From: Paracamarosporium sp. OC-R06-R3
Taxonomy: Eukaryota > Ascomycota > Dothideomycetes > Pleosporales > Didymosphaeriaceae
NCBI GenBank assembly: GCA_019828545.1
Contig: JACVRA010000192.1
Location: 124,001 to 188,000, forward strand
Length of the DNA: 64,000 nt
Direction of reading: 5' to 3'
Shown in pieces: positions 21,308 through 33,099 of this stretch (positions are counted from its first letter, which is position 1; each line of letters begins with the position of its first letter). The position numbers and the translations under genes are program-made. Below the pieces are notes generated by a model, which saw only the letters and a list, made by a program, of their open reading frames with translations, had not been told where the DNA came from and did no database searches.

Positions 21308-22829
21308 ATGCAGTACAAGGCTCTCGCTCTCAGCTCTCTCTCCCTCTTCGGGGCCGCCACCGCCCAGCAGGTCGGCACTTCTCAGGCAAGAATTCCTCGA
21401 TGCTCAGATATCGCCCTGTGCTAACTTCAACCAGTCTGAGTCGCACCCCTCGATGAGCTGGCAGACTTGCACTGGCACCGGCGGAACCAGCTGCACCACG
21501 AAGCAAGGTTCCATCACCCTTGACTCCAACTGGCGTTGGGCCCACGTCACCAGCGGATACACCAACTGCTACACTGACAACGCTTGGAACGCGTCGACCT
21601 GCGCGGATGGTGCTAGCTGTGCTAAGAACTGTGCTATTGATGGCGCTGACTACTCTGGAACCTATGGTATCAGCACCAGCGGCAACGCCCTCACCTTGAA
21701 GTTCGTCACCAAGGGCTCCTACTCCACCAACATCGGTTCTCGTACCTACCTCATGGAGTCCGACAGCAAGTACCAGATGTTCAACTTCATTGGCAAGGAG
21801 TTCACCTTCGATGTTGATGTCTCCAAGCTTCCTTGCGGTTTGAATGGTGCTCTGTACACTGTTGAGATGGCTGCCGATGGTGGCATTAACAAGGGCAACA
21901 ACAAGGCTGGTGCCAAGTACGGAACTGGCAAGTCAACAGCAATCCCATTCTGACCTCATACTAATATTTCCATAGGATACTGCGACTCCCAGTGCCCCCA
22001 TGACATCAAGTGGATTGACGGTGCTGCCAACTCCGAGGGCTGGGAGCCCTCTCCCAACGACAAGAACGCCGGTACTGGAAAGTTGGGCGCCTGCTGCGCT
22101 GAGATGGATCTCTGGGAGGCCAACTCTATCTCTACCGCCTATACTCCCCACCCTTGCACGAAGCTCGGCTTCACTGCCTGCACTGGCACTGACTGCGGTG
22201 ACGGTGACAACCGTTACGGCGGTATCTGCGACAAGGACGGATGCGATTTCAACGTGAGTACACTCTGATCCCTTAGTAAACTCCACCATAGCTAACATTA
22301 CTCTCAGTCTTACCGCATGGGTGTCACTGACTTCTACGGCCCGGGTGCGACCCTCGATACCAACAAGAAGATGACCGTCGTCACCCAGTTCATCGGCTCC
22401 GGCTCCGACCTCACCGAGATCAAGCGCTTCTACGTCCAGGATGGCAAGGTCTTCAAGAACTCCGACTCCACCATCGAGGGTGTGACCGGTAACTCTATCA
22501 CCGACGCTTGGTGCGATGCGCAGAAGTCGGCCTTCGGTGACAAGACTTCGTTCCAGGACAAGGGTGGACTCAAGCAGATGGGTGCTTCCATTGCTAAGGG
22601 CCACGTCCTCGTCATGTCGCTCTGGGACGACCACGCAGTCAACATGCTCTGGCTCGACTCTACCTACCCCACCGACAAGGACCCCAGCACCCCCGGTGTC
22701 GCCCGTGGTACTTGCTCCACCGACTCCGGCAAGCCCGACGATGTCGAGACCAACTCGCCTGATGCTACGGTCATCTACTCCAACATCAAGTTCGGCCCCA
22801 TCGGCTCTACCTTCGCCCAGCCCGCATAG
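21308..22829 (+). CDS. GH7 cellobiohydrolase, no cellulose-binding module
   Basis: Exons 21308..21385, 21435..21927, 21976..22253, 22308..22829; 456 aa. The first two introns (21386-21434 and 21928-21975) start with GCAAG and end with AG, so they are GC-AG introns. The third is GT-AG. Joined exons give a normal GH7 protein: signal peptide [19 protein letters not shown], mature start QQVGT, then the catalytic domain. The active site is E233-M-D235-L-W-E238, with E233 as nucleophile, E238 as acid/base and D235 between. The many cysteines match the disulfide-rich GH7 fold. It is secreted and cuts cellobiose from cellulose chain ends with retention. The tail ends at [12 protein letters not shown], so there is no linker or CBM1. 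CreA sites and a TATA box lie upstream. GT alternatives at both odd donors break the frame. Confidence 0.95.
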
Positions 22830-23171
22830 ATTGCACATTGCTTGGACAAGAACGGGATAGACGGCGCTTGTGCCAGGGTGCTGTAACCTAGAGTGCAAAA
22901 TGTTCTTCCTTTCACTTCTTTCGCTTGTGTATAGTTATCACGAAGAGGAAATGCATACAGATTAGAATGCCAACACTGTACATAGAATTCAATCGATGCG
23001 CTTTCTGTATAGCAAGACGTCCCAAACAACGCCTCCCCTGCTTTAAAACTCTCGTTTTTAACATTAACATAAACACGACCCAAACGCCGCTAATGCATTG
23101 GTATCATAAGCTAATAATTTGAACAACAGTCGTACCCACCGAGATCATTTCCGCATCCCACGAAAGCCCCT
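22830..23171. other. Convergent 3' intergenic region
   Basis: 3' flanks of GH7 (+) and the RTA1-like gene (-). No feature seen. Confidence 0.6.
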
Positions 23172-24271
23172 TCAGACTTGTGTTCCAGCGTTCTCCCCTG
23201 GTTGGAAATCTTTTGGCGTAAACTCCCGCATCTGAACCTCCCCTGCCGGGCTTCCAGGCCTTAGCTCGTCCTTCTCCCGCACAGCCCTCGACTTGTCCAA
23301 CACCCACCCCGTATAGCTCCTCGGCAAATACCTCCCGGGATGCCACACGGCCATAACCACTAAAACTAGCGCAACCGGAACGGCATCGAAGCACCAAAAA
23401 CACCATTCGTGCTGCTGCAAGTACTGCAATCCCGTCGTCTTATCCTGCGGGATCTCCAGCGTGCGGTAAATTGCGCGCAACGTGATGAGGCCAGCCGCAA
23501 TATTAATGAAGTAAGAGAGCCGGCGGAACATGTGGAAATCGCCGAGGTCTTCGTGCCGCCAGTGGAGACTGATGACGAAGTAGCGCATGGCAATTATGGC
23601 GAAGGCCATGTAGCAGCTCAGCTGCAGGATCAAACCCAGGACAAGGATTACGCGGCCGGCGACGACGCGCTGCTCGGCGGACTCGATGCTGCGCTGGGGG
23701 GAAGCATCGTGGTCGTAGGTCCGACTGATGGTGCTCGCGCCCGCGAGTTGGATAACGAAGCTGAAGAGGTCGAAGATGACGAAGGTGGGCGTGATGTAGC
23801 GGGGGAAGCACCATAGTGTTTTGAAACTGAGGGCGTGCGTGGGACATGAGAACCAGACGACGCGACTGAAGGCCATGTAGCAGGCTGCTGCTAAGAAACT
23901 TGGTGCCAACAATATCATGAGGAAGGCAATGAGGAAGGGTCCATTAGGTTCGGTGTCGGTCGCAGAGATCAGGCGACAGATGTATCCGACGACTTCCATG
24001 AGGATGCCGATGAGGGCCGTCCAGAAAAACCACGAGCGGTAACGCACATATTGGTACACAAGCACCAGGGAAAGGAAGAGGATAACGATGGCGCCGATTA
24101 TGGCGCAAGGTATGTTTGGATCGTAGATAAATGGATTGAAGGCTGTCAGATACTCAACACATGCGTCTAGATTGAGGCATAAACCGGGCTAGGCTTACCA
24201 TATTGGCCGGCATGTTCTCTTTTCGGTAACTCGACATATCGCGTCTTCAACAGGTCCAATACCGCGCTCAT
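23172..24271 (-). CDS. RTA1-like seven-transmembrane protein
   Basis: Exons on the minus strand: 24271..24199 and 24142..23172, with a 56-bp intron (GTAAGC ... CTGACAG); 347 aa. The joined N-terminus reads from MSAVLDLL into YDPNIPCAIIGAIVILFLS, after which six more hydrophobic helices follow. Family landmarks include EVVGYICRL in helix 2-3, MILLAPSFLAAACYM, FDLFSFVIQLAGAS, and RAIYRTLE before the last helices. The C-terminal 60 residues are hydrophilic and cytosolic. RTA1/RTM1-family proteins are fungal membrane proteins tied to resistance to aminocholesterol, 7-aminocholesterol-like toxins or lipid translocation; the substrate here is unknown. The exon 1 start supplies the short extracellular N-terminus usual in the family. 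Confidence 0.9.
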
Positions 24272-25489
24272 ACTGATGGTGGCGATGTCACTAGTCGTCG
24301 CTAGTGGCTGCTCAAAGCGCACTCGTCCTTCAGGGCGGCGATGCCATCATCCAGCGATGCAGAGAGAGGAGAAGGAGGAGGCCGAACACGGCCCCAGAGT
24401 GCGAGCAGGCCATTTTTACTTACGTGCCTCCAAAGCTAAGAAGACAAGATGCTTGGCGCTTGCCGGATCCCTCGTTTTTGCACGCCCGAGGGCCAAGTCG
24501 CTCCCCAAAGGGCACGTCCACGCAATCCGGTGTCCAACGAACCACCGCCCCCAGCCCATCCAAAGCACCCTCACACGTGGGCGGGGCCGATTCTTGTGCA
24601 CAGGCCGTGGTACACTCACATCGTCCTGCACCTCGAATCACACCAGACTTATCCGCAACACAGAACCCATCCCGACGCTCCCGGGAAAAGCACACAGCGG
24701 AGCCTAAACCTGCCTGGGCGCAAAGGCTGGGCAGACCTCAGCCAGCGGATCGAAAGATCATTTGCAGATCGCTGGGGGCGGGCCCCGCGCAGTCAGATTG
24801 CGGGCTTGGTGTGTACGTGGGCTGCGGCTGGGCGGGCGTTGGCAGTGCCTTGGCGGTGTCCACGATGGTCTTTGTGTAAGGTAATCTTTTGCCGGCATTG
24901 ACCGTTGCCCATGTCCACCAGGCAGACCTGTCACACCTGAGAACATTGCCTAGAGTCGTGTGCACATCTTGATATGTTATCGAAACCTAAGTGTAGACGC
25001 CGTGGTACGTGGTCCAGGCTGCCGGTGCCGCGATTCCGGAGTCGCTGCCAGGCATCGTCAGTCTTTTCTCTTTCCACATCCTTGATCTAAAACATAGTCG
25101 TTCTTGAAGTTGTAGTCTTCGGACCTCATAGTGAGGCGTGTTAATGCGGATACGGGCGCCAAGCTATAGGTGCGATTAGTGTTGCAGGTTATGCCTAAAA
25201 AGCTTAGAGCGCTCATTGTGTATCCTGAAGTCGTCTGCTGTGTTGGTAACGAACGGTATGGATTTCTAGTAGGAGTTGCGGGGGAGCTGAAAGTACATTG
25301 TTAGCGTCCAGATGACAACATTTATCCCTGAACTCATCGTGGGAAGATACGAATGGGGATCGAGTCAGGTCCTTAGATTTGTACATCATCCAGACATTAA
25401 GCGTGAATGCATCGCTGAGCAACACATGTGGTATCTATCCACAACCGCATTCACATGCGATCTCCAACGGCATCTAACCATCCACCCAT
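24272..25489. other. Intergenic region
   Basis: 1.2 kb, GC-rich at 24300-24850. Several long frames overlap there on both strands (for example 24304-24879 +), but they begin at non-ATG codons and are Arg/Pro-rich, as GC-rich non-coding DNA gives. No gene supported. Confidence 0.5.
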
Positions 25490-27312
25490 CTAATGACCGT
25501 GTCCGTCATCTTCCCCACCTCTCTCTTCTGGGTCTAACTTGATCATGGTATCTATACGCATGATGGCAACGCATGCTTCGACGGCACTCTTCAACTGCTT
25601 GACCTTGGACATGCTTGGCTCCAGCACACCTGCCTTCAACGTGTCGTGTACCTTACCATTGACCAGATCCAAACCATAATTCTTATAGTTCTTCGATTTA
25701 GCAAGCTGCTTCGCGTTGTCGGGTGTTGAGGGGTCGGAAGTCGTGCGTTGAGAAAGCGCATGTCGGGAGCGGAGGTTGGCGACGAGCTCTGTGGAGTCCT
25801 TTGCTGCATTTATGGCAAGTGTCTTGGGAATGGCAAGCAAGGCGGTTGCAAAGGCGGCAATGGCGAGCTGTTCACGAGAACCCTTGGATATGTTAGCCGG
25901 CACTCTCCCATGCGACTGAGTATGCATCTTTCGAGCTGTACTTACCACTGATGTAGCCCACTCCTCTAGGTATATGTGTAGAGCAGTTTCTACCGCACCT
26001 CCACCCGGAACTACACGGCCACTTTCAAGTGTTCGCTTTACAGCCGATAATGCATCGTGCACAGATCGCTCCATCTCGTCAAGAGCGTAGTCGTTCGCAC
26101 CTCGGAGGATGATAGATGCCGATGAGAACGCCTTGGTGCCCTTTACCAGAATGCATTCATCATCCGAAATCCGTTCCTGTACTACCTCCTCCGCCGAGCC
26201 CAAGTTCGACGCCTCGAACTTCTCGTCACCGTTGAGATCTGACAGGGTGCTGACAAGGGTGGCGCCAGTCGCCTTTGCTATCCGGCGCAGGTCCTCCTTC
26301 TTGCATCTCCGTACAGCCATGGCGCCCTTCTCTACAAAGTGCTTCAAGCACATGTCGTCGATGCCCTTGGTTGTGAGAACCACATTCGCGCCTGCCTTCA
26401 AGATCATCTCTATCCGCTCAATGACAATGCCTGACTCCCGTTCCCGGATCTTCTCGAGCTGCTCTGGATCGTCGATGGTAATGTGCACACCCAACTTCAT
26501 TCGCTCCTTCTGCAAGTTGATGTCCAAGCACGCAATCTTCGCGTCCGTAATGCGAGTCTTCATAGCTTGTGATGCGACTGTGCAGTTTAGAGCGTAGCCC
26601 TTGACCAATACCGACTCGGTAGCTCCCTTTCCGTGGGCCTTTAGGATATTTACGGCCTTGACCGGGTATTTGACCTCGTTCTTGTTGTTGGTAGACTTTA
26701 CCGACTGCATGGCATCCACTACCATGTTAGAGAAGAAGTCTGAGTCCGACCCAATAATCTTGCTCGACATGGATGTCTTCGCAATGCTGACCAACGGCTC
26801 ACGACCGAGCTGTGCTACGCTCGTGCTGATGTTCTCGTTCATGTATTTTACAGCTTCCCTGAGCGCGAGCCTATAACCAGTGATGATGGTGGTAGGATGT
26901 ATCTTGTTCTTCATAAGCTCGTTTGCGCGCCGCAGCAGCTCCGCCGCTATTATGACGACTGATGTCGTGCCATCGCCAACCTCCTTGTCTTGTTGTTGTG
27001 CCAGATCGACCAAAATCTTGCCGGCGGGGTGCTCGATGTCAAGCAAGCTGAGGATTGTGGCACCGTCGTTGGTCACGGTTACGTCTCCGATGTCGTCGAC
27101 CATCATCTTATCAAGGCCTGACGGTCCGAACGAGGATTTGACGACATTAGCGATTGCCTGTGTCGCGAGTACATTTTGGTCGCGGATGTCCTGACCGCTA
27201 ATCTTCGTTCCGCCGAGGACTGCCGCCAGAATTAGCCATGCACCAAATTCCAGAGCTTCGCTAGCTTACACAGAGTTCCGGCATTGCGCTGCTGTTCGAA
27301 GATTCCGGCCAT
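25490..27312 (-). CDS. CCT1: Chaperonin CCT/TRiC subunit alpha
   Basis: Exons on the minus strand: 27312..27270, 27219..25946, 25882..25490; introns of 50 and 63 bp; 569 aa. The joined N-terminus is [24 protein letters not shown], followed by the group II chaperonin nucleotide motifs NDGATIL and GDGTTS, and GGGAVE in the second equatorial part. The alpha subunit is indicated by [21 protein letters not shown] in the apical domain and by [17 protein letters not shown] near the C-terminus, which matches CCT1 as I know it. CCT1 is one of eight subunits of the cytosolic ring that folds actin, tubulin and WD40 proteins. The second intron falls within [11 protein letters not shown] and leaves an exact match to the family. 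The tail is the usual short Gly/Asp/His end. Confidence 0.96.
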
Positions 27313-27787
27313 GGTTGTGTGCTTGAGCTGTTTGTTGTTGGCACTCTGCCTAATCGAAAACTCTCGACGCGGGCGCGGGTCGCGGCCGAACTATTTTCCG
27401 GAGCAGAAGCAGCCCCTCTATTATTTGATTCTGGGCGCAATACGAGCGTTGCACACTGCAGCCCCAAGCAATCCGCTCGGTGACTCTCCAGATACACAGG
27501 TTTGTGCCGCCCTCCGCCCTCTGCCTCGTCCGTCCCCTGACTCACCTCTGACTCCTTCAATCGTAGGTACGAGCTATATCTCCTTTCCTTTTCGCGTTCC
27601 CCGCTACCCCACCACGAGCCCAAACGCGACTATATTCCCAAAACGTACATCCCTTACGGGGAGTCATCGCAACACGCCCGCGAACACACACGGAAAACGC
27701 AGCAATCGAGAATCAAGACCAAAGAGATCAGCATTGACTTTGGGCGTCCACAGATCCGTCGACGCGAACCGCAACCTCTCCTTCAAC
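27313..27787. promoter_or_regulatory. Shared promoter region, CCT1/ProRS
   Basis: 475 bp between divergent starts of CCT1 (-) and prolyl-tRNA synthetase (+). The ProRS reading frame is open upstream of 27788, but those codons show no family resemblance. No TATA box stands out. Confidence 0.45.
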
Positions 27788-29633
27788 ATGGCCGAAGCAA
27801 GCGCAGCCGACGGACGGATGAAGGATCTCTCCATCTCTGAGGTCAAGAAGAGCAAGAAGGACGGCGCCCCCAAGACGGCGGCAAAGAAGCCTCAGCAACA
27901 AAAGAAGAAGGTCCGTTAGGCCTACCGATTGTTGAGAACTTGAAGGACGTTGTTATTCACGCATGGACAGATCGAGGGCGCTGCTCTGATTGGCATCGAT
28001 GTCGCAAAAGAGGACGACCTTGCAGAATGGTACCAGCAAGTCATCACCAAGGGACAGATGATCTCATACTACGACGTGAGTCGGATCTAGAGTGTGCCTT
28101 TTTCAGCCGCTAATAAGCGCGTAGGTCGCCGGTTGCTACATTTTGGAGCCCGCCAGTTATGCTATCTGGGAGAACATCAAGACCTGGTTTGACGCCAAGA
28201 TCAAGGTCAGAAAACACCGCCCGATGCATTGAGAGATTACTCATATTTGTTAGACCCTCAAAGTCCGCAATGCCTACTTCCCCATCTTCATCAGCTCCGA
28301 CAACCTTGAGCGTGAGAAGGAGCATCTTGAAGGTTTCGCCGCCGAGGTAGCGTGGGTCACCAAGGGCGGCAAGTCTGACCTAGAGAAGCCTGTTGCCGTT
28401 CGTCCCACCAGTGAAACAGCCATGTACCCTCATTTCGCCCGCAAGATCCAGTCTCACCGAGACCTTCCGCTCAAGCTGAACCAATGGAACAACGTTGTCC
28501 GATGGGAGTTCAAGCACCCAATGCCCTTCATTCGATCACGAGAGTTCCTTTGGCAGGAAGGTCACACGGCGCATTTGACTCAGGAGCAAGCCACGGAAGA
28601 AGTTCTCCAGATCCTTGATTGGTACGCAGATGTTTACCAAGAGCTCCTCGCTGTTCCCGTGGTGAAGGGAACCAAGACCGTGAATGAGAAATTCCCCGGT
28701 GCCGACTTCACTACCACTATCGAGGGCTTCATCCCTGCTACCGGTAGAGGTATTCAAGCAGCAACATCCCATGCCCTTGGCCAGCACTTCTCAAAGATGT
28801 TCAACATCACAGTGGAAGATCCTACAGCCAAGGAGGCTGGAAAGTCAGAGCATGTGCACGTATGGCAGAACTCTTGGGGTTTGACGACTCGGTCGATTGG
28901 TGTCATGATCCTTACCCACGGCGATAACCGTGGACTGGTCATCCCTCCTCGTGTGGCTGAGATCCAGGTCGTCATCATCCCGGCTGGCGTGACTGCTAAG
29001 ACCACCCCCGAAGCAAAGGAGGATCTCTACAAGAAGGTTGACAACATCAAGAGTGATCTGGAGTCCGTAGGCGTTCGCGTTGAGACCGATCTCCGAGAAG
29101 GTTACTCTCCAGGCTTCAAGTTCAATGACTGGGAAATGAAGGGTATCCCGCTACGTATCGAGTTCGGTCCCAAGGATGCCGAGAAGGGTCAGGTCACAAC
29201 GTCGCGCCGCGACATTGATGATAAGACGCAAGCTCGTGGAGAAGTCAAGATTGAGGATCTCAAGGAAGCGATCCCCAAGCTTCTCGAGCAAATCCAAAAA
29301 GACATGCTCGCAAAGGCGACAAAGGCATACGAGGAGCACCGCGTTCAGCTTACCAACTGGGACGACTTCGTTCCTACTCTCAACGGCAAAAACGTTATCC
29401 TGGTTCCTCACTGCGAGGGGGACAAGTGCGAGGATGAAGTCAAGGCCAAGAGCGCAAGGACTGCACTGGGCGAAGGTGTTGCTGAAGACAAGCAAGCTCC
29501 GGCTATGGGTGCAAAGAGCTTGTGCATTCCCTTCGACCAGCCGGAGGGCATCAAAGAGGGCGAAACTAAATGCATCAACCCTGATTGCAAGAACTTCGCC
29601 AAGAAGTGGGTTCTTTTCGGCCGCAGTTATTAG
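27788..29633 (+). CDS. Cytosolic prolyl-tRNA synthetase
   Basis: Exons 27788..27910, 27971..28075, 28125..28205, 28254..29633; 562 aa. Introns are 60, 49 and 48 bp. The first uses GTCCGT as donor. A Lys-rich N-terminal extension is followed by a class II catalytic core. Motif 1 is around [14 protein letters not shown]. Motif 2 runs from [27 protein letters not shown]. Motif 3 is around [13 protein letters not shown] in the region leading to the anticodon-binding domain. The C-terminus has the zinc-binding domain of the eukaryote/archaea-type enzyme ([12 protein letters not shown]) and ends in the conserved Tyr. It charges tRNA-Pro in the cytosol. The ATG at 27788 is the first giving a plausible start; a longer N-terminus is open but unsupported. 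Confidence 0.95.
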
Positions 29634-30152
29634 AGATCGAGTTCGGCATTTGATGAATGTGCATTGTATGGTGTGGAAGGAGTTTGTAGGAACTGTTTTA
29701 CGGCGTCCATGTCCGGGATGAGTATGATGGATGGACAGCCATGACTTGTTTGATAGCAAAATGAGAAGACATGACAGACATTCACCGTACTTCCCTTACT
29801 ATCTACTTATCTGATGATAATACGAAGTGTACCCCTATATGCATGTAGCGTCGGTTTGCGAGTCTTCGTACCATGGTGAGACCTTCATTCGCTTGTCGCG
29901 GGGTCATAGCGTTGTCAACTGCAAACAGACAGTGAATGGCCGCTGTCAATAGCGAGCCTGATTCGTTGGGTGTGTTCCACGTTGAGAAAGTCAACTGTCG
30001 TTTTCAGAAGCCTATCTCACCTGGCACACTCTCTGATCTCCCGACTTGTTCTTACCTCCCACGACTTTACTTGAGCAGCACCACATCGATCTAACGCCAT
30101 CACCAAAACTATAAACCACACTATCGTCTACTACCCAGTAGAAAAACCTACC
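29634..30152. other. Intergenic region
   Basis: 3' flank of ProRS and promoter of the next gene. No feature seen. Confidence 0.55.
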
Positions 30153-30875
30153 ATGTGCCAAAAACTGTTGCAAGTACGTTGTTGCGGCCACACCAAGGAA
30201 GTCTGTACTACACCCTGCGCCCACGCTCTAGCGACCGCCACACCAGTCCCTGTACCTTCGTCTGTACCCTCGACTCCAGCCGAAGTCACAGAGACACCAA
30301 TATCTTTCCGCACAAGCTACACGCAAGAATCTCAGACCCTGGCACGAGAAGACTCCTTCAGATCGACTGCCTCCTTTCCCCTTACAGGCGCAACCGCACA
30401 CGCAAAGCACGACAGAGACAACCTCGCCTCCCAAGGAACCCAAACCGCACGCCCCTCCCTCACAAACACCACAAGCGCACCGCCCCTCTACACCCTAAAC
30501 GTCACCCCTCCCCCACAACGCACCTCGGCCTCTTCCCCCTCCTCCTCACCACCCCCTTACACCCAAACCGCCCCACAGCTCACACCCGATCCTTTCAAAC
30601 CCCAAGAAATCCTCCCCAATTTTTGCGCCCAGTTCTTCGCGCGCTACCTCCCTGCGGGCAACCACCCATGCATCGAATGCTACATGGACCCTGCGTATGA
30701 GGTATTGAGGATGCGGTGGATGAGAATGTATGTGGAGGGACATCCGTGGGTGAAGTTGGAGGAGGTAGAGAGGCTGAGTGGGGTCGAGGGTGTAGCGAGG
30801 AGGTTGGGGTTGGTCAATGTGGCGAGGGAGGTTAATACCGCGAATATGACTATTGGTGAGAAGGGTGAGGAGTAA
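30153..30875 (+). CDS. Protein of unknown function with N-terminal Cys/His motif
   Basis: Single exon, 240 aa, not recognised. The start has a compact Cys/His cluster (MCQKLLQVRCCGHTKEVCTT then PC), a pattern seen at the N-terminus of many small fungal proteins and possibly metal-binding. Residues 30-150 are Ser/Thr/Pro-rich and probably disordered. Residues 150-240 look helical, with a second Cys pair in HPCIECYMDP. No signal peptide or membrane segment. The coding strand changes from C-rich to G-rich at about 30680, in line with a similar shift in the PEP-mutase gene. Third-position bias and the single intact frame favour a real gene. Confidence 0.65.
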   Translation: MCQKLLQVRCCGHTKEVCTTPCAHALATATPVPVPSSVPSTPAEVTETPISFRTSYTQESQTLAREDSFRSTASFPLTGATAHAKHDRDNLASQGTQTARPSLTNTTSAPPLYTLNVTPPPQRTSASSPSSSPPPYTQTAPQLTPDPFKPQEILPNFCAQFFARYLPAGNHPCIECYMDPAYEVLRMRWMRMYVEGHPWVKLEEVERLSGVEGVARRLGLVNVAREVNTANMTIGEKGEE

Positions 30876-31268
30876 GAGAAGGACCGGGTGGGATGTAAGA
30901 TGAGTGTGGTACGTGATTTGAGGATTGACAAACGATTCAGTGCGAAGACCTAGGTCTGGCATATTGATTTGGGAATGGGTTGCTAGGGAATGCAGTAGAA
31001 TAACATACGATGCGGAAAGGAATGATTGAAAGTGGATGCTACGGAAGACGATGAAGGTCTTACCCGTATCTCATATAAAGGTCCGGAACTGTTACGTTAA
31101 CCCTAGTTAATACCGTCTTGCAAGTATAGGTGGTGTTCATGCTGTCATGTTCATGGAATGTGCTACTCGTGTCGTCATGCGCCATGGTCTATGTCCTCCG
31201 CATTTGGGCATAACCAAGCAAATTACGTTTGAAATCCAACTGGTTCAATGAGCCGTCCATCGAGTTCA
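30876..31268. other. Convergent 3' intergenic region
   Basis: 3' flanks of the unknown gene (+) and RPN13 (-). Nothing else seen. Confidence 0.6.
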
Positions 31269-32871
31269 TCAGCTAGTATCCATCTCATCATCCTCATCCT
31301 TCTTCTTTCCAACCGTCTTCTTCACGCCCTCCACGAACGCCTTCACCGCCTCACCACCACCGAGCGGCATTCCCCCACCTCTTATGAAACCACTATTCTC
31401 GACATCGATCTTAAGCGCTTGGCTTACATTGGGCAACCCACCATCCCTTAGTGCAACTGTCAAACTACCCAAACTCTGCCTCATCTGCGGGCTCGTTACT
31501 ACTTTTTTCAAAACATTGCGCTTGTCTTCTTGGCTAAGAGACAGGAGGACAGCTTGGGCGGTTTCGGATTCGGGATCAATATCGGCAACATCGTCCACTT
31601 CGGCTTCGATGAGGAAGAGCGTGATGGGTAGTTGTGCGCACAGAGCGTCGATGAAAGAATCAGGAGCCTTGTTGATGACGGGAAGGGTGTTGGGCGGGGA
31701 TAGAAGGTCGAGAAGCGTAGTGAATGGATCGTTCGAGCTGCTTGATGCGCCACCGGAACCGGGCTTGAGTGATTGAAGGAAGTTCTGGACAATGGCGGAG
31801 GCGTCAGTCGATCCCGCGGTTGCACTGATGATGCGTTAGCATGGCTTCAAATGTGATAACATGCAAATAGACAAAGACAGAAGACAAAGATAGTCGATCG
31901 AGCGTCGTGGCGGGCGAGCGCAGTGCAAGACATGATATGGTAATTTTCTAGTGGTACAGTTGAGCAGAAACCATGCGGTATCTGTCCGTAGACAGTGATT
32001 TTGTATGCGCCCATAACGCCTTACAATGATAGAGATGTGCTTTTGATAGCAAACATTCTTTCTATCGCCGCCGCGTAAGTGTCGTGCCTGTCAAGTCGAC
32101 CGCGCCACGACGTCGCCAATGCCGGCAGTATGGATTTTCGGTACCTACGCTCGGCCGCCATCAGCACCACCTTCCCGTGACTCTTCGCCCTCTTCTCGGA
32201 TATCACCGCCTGTGGCCCCAGCCCCTGCACCGCCGGTGCTACCGTGTCGGTTCCGGTTGGCTGCCTGGTCGTCGGCGTCCTCCATCGCCTCGTCCTCGTC
32301 GGGATTCTGGCTTGCGGCTACGGCGAGCTCGGTTTGTACATCTACTTCTTCACCATTGAGAAGCCTGTCGACGATCTGTCCAATAGCAAGATCCCGTGGG
32401 CTGAACCAGCTGGCGTCACCGCGGGGGTGCTGCGATTTAGACTGTAGCCAGAAGAGGTACCGCTGTGAGCTGGAAGAGAACTTAAGGACAAAAATACGAC
32501 CGTCCGTGGGTGACCGGACATTTTCCGACTCTGCCGCTGCCTCACTGCCTGTGTATGGTATGAAGGATCCGTCGCCGGGGATCATGATGAGGTCGACATC
32601 GCTCTGGTCCACAGGGCTGTCGCGTGTTCGCCAGCAGAAGTGCACGAATTCTGTCGGCATTAACAGATGCACTGATTGTGAAGAGAGCTTCACAAACCAT
32701 CGTCCCCTTGGAACAAATAGACGTAACCTGGCGTCTGCTGCGGCTTTACCTTGAGGTTCGGTGCGCTGCCCTGGGCATATATCAGCACTGTGGAGTCGGG
32801 TAGGGTTGGAGAGAATGTACAGAGAGATCGCACTGGCCCGCCTTGAAGGTAATCAGCGGCTGGATTGACAT
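31269..32871 (-). CDS. RPN13: Proteasome ubiquitin receptor RPN13 (ADRM1)
   Basis: Exons on the minus strand: 32871..32821, 32770..32698, 32650..32149, 31824..31269; 393 aa, frames close exactly. Introns are 50, 47 and 324 bp. The joined N-terminus MSIQPLITFKAG through LKVKPQQTPGYVYLF and HFCWRTR is the Pru domain (about 1-125), which binds ubiquitin and Rpn2. FVLKFSSSSQRYLFWLQSK is its signature block. An acidic/Gly-rich linker follows. The C-terminal DEUBAD region (about 265-370) binds and activates the Uch37-type deubiquitinase. The third intron uses donor GTAGGT just before an in-frame stop and is far longer than its neighbours; the splice is chosen because it rejoins the frame (GGRAATAG). 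It shares a 228-bp upstream region with RPL6. Confidence 0.92.
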
Positions 32872-33099
32872 GCTGTATGATAATGTGGGGGGAGGGGCGG
32901 GTGTATTGCACAGAGGCGAGGCGAGAGCTGCAATGATGCGGCGGTCGGAGCTGCCTACTAGTGCAGCGCCAAGGCCCTAGACCTGTTCAGCTCCTAGCGG
33001 AGGCCGCGGCTTAGTCAAGTTGCGCACACTTCGGTTATCCAGATTTCGACCGAGAACACACTCCATCCAGGGCTTCAACGACACGACACACAATTCGAC
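32872..33099. promoter_or_regulatory. Shared 228-bp promoter, RPN13/RPL6
   Basis: The only DNA between the divergent starts of RPN13 (-) and RPL6 (+), so both promoters must overlap or be shared. No TATA box is evident. Confidence 0.6.

Noticed and set aside
21928..21975. Ordinary GT donor (GTCAAC at 21932) for the second GH7 intron
   Set aside because: It shifts the frame after the junction and destroys the conserved GYCDSQC block; the GC donor keeps it.
21933..22898. 321-codon open frame on the minus strand across the GH7 gene
   Set aside because: It is antisense to well-supported GH7 exons; the Val/Gly/Asp-rich product is a by-product of codon bias on the coding strand.
24304..24879. 191-codon plus-strand frame
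   Set aside because: Starts at GTG in GC-rich DNA; Arg/Pro-rich product and overlapping open frames on both strands.
27284..27787. Extended N-terminus of prolyl-tRNA synthetase
   Set aside because: The frame is open but has no family resemblance and overlaps the CCT1 start on the other strand.
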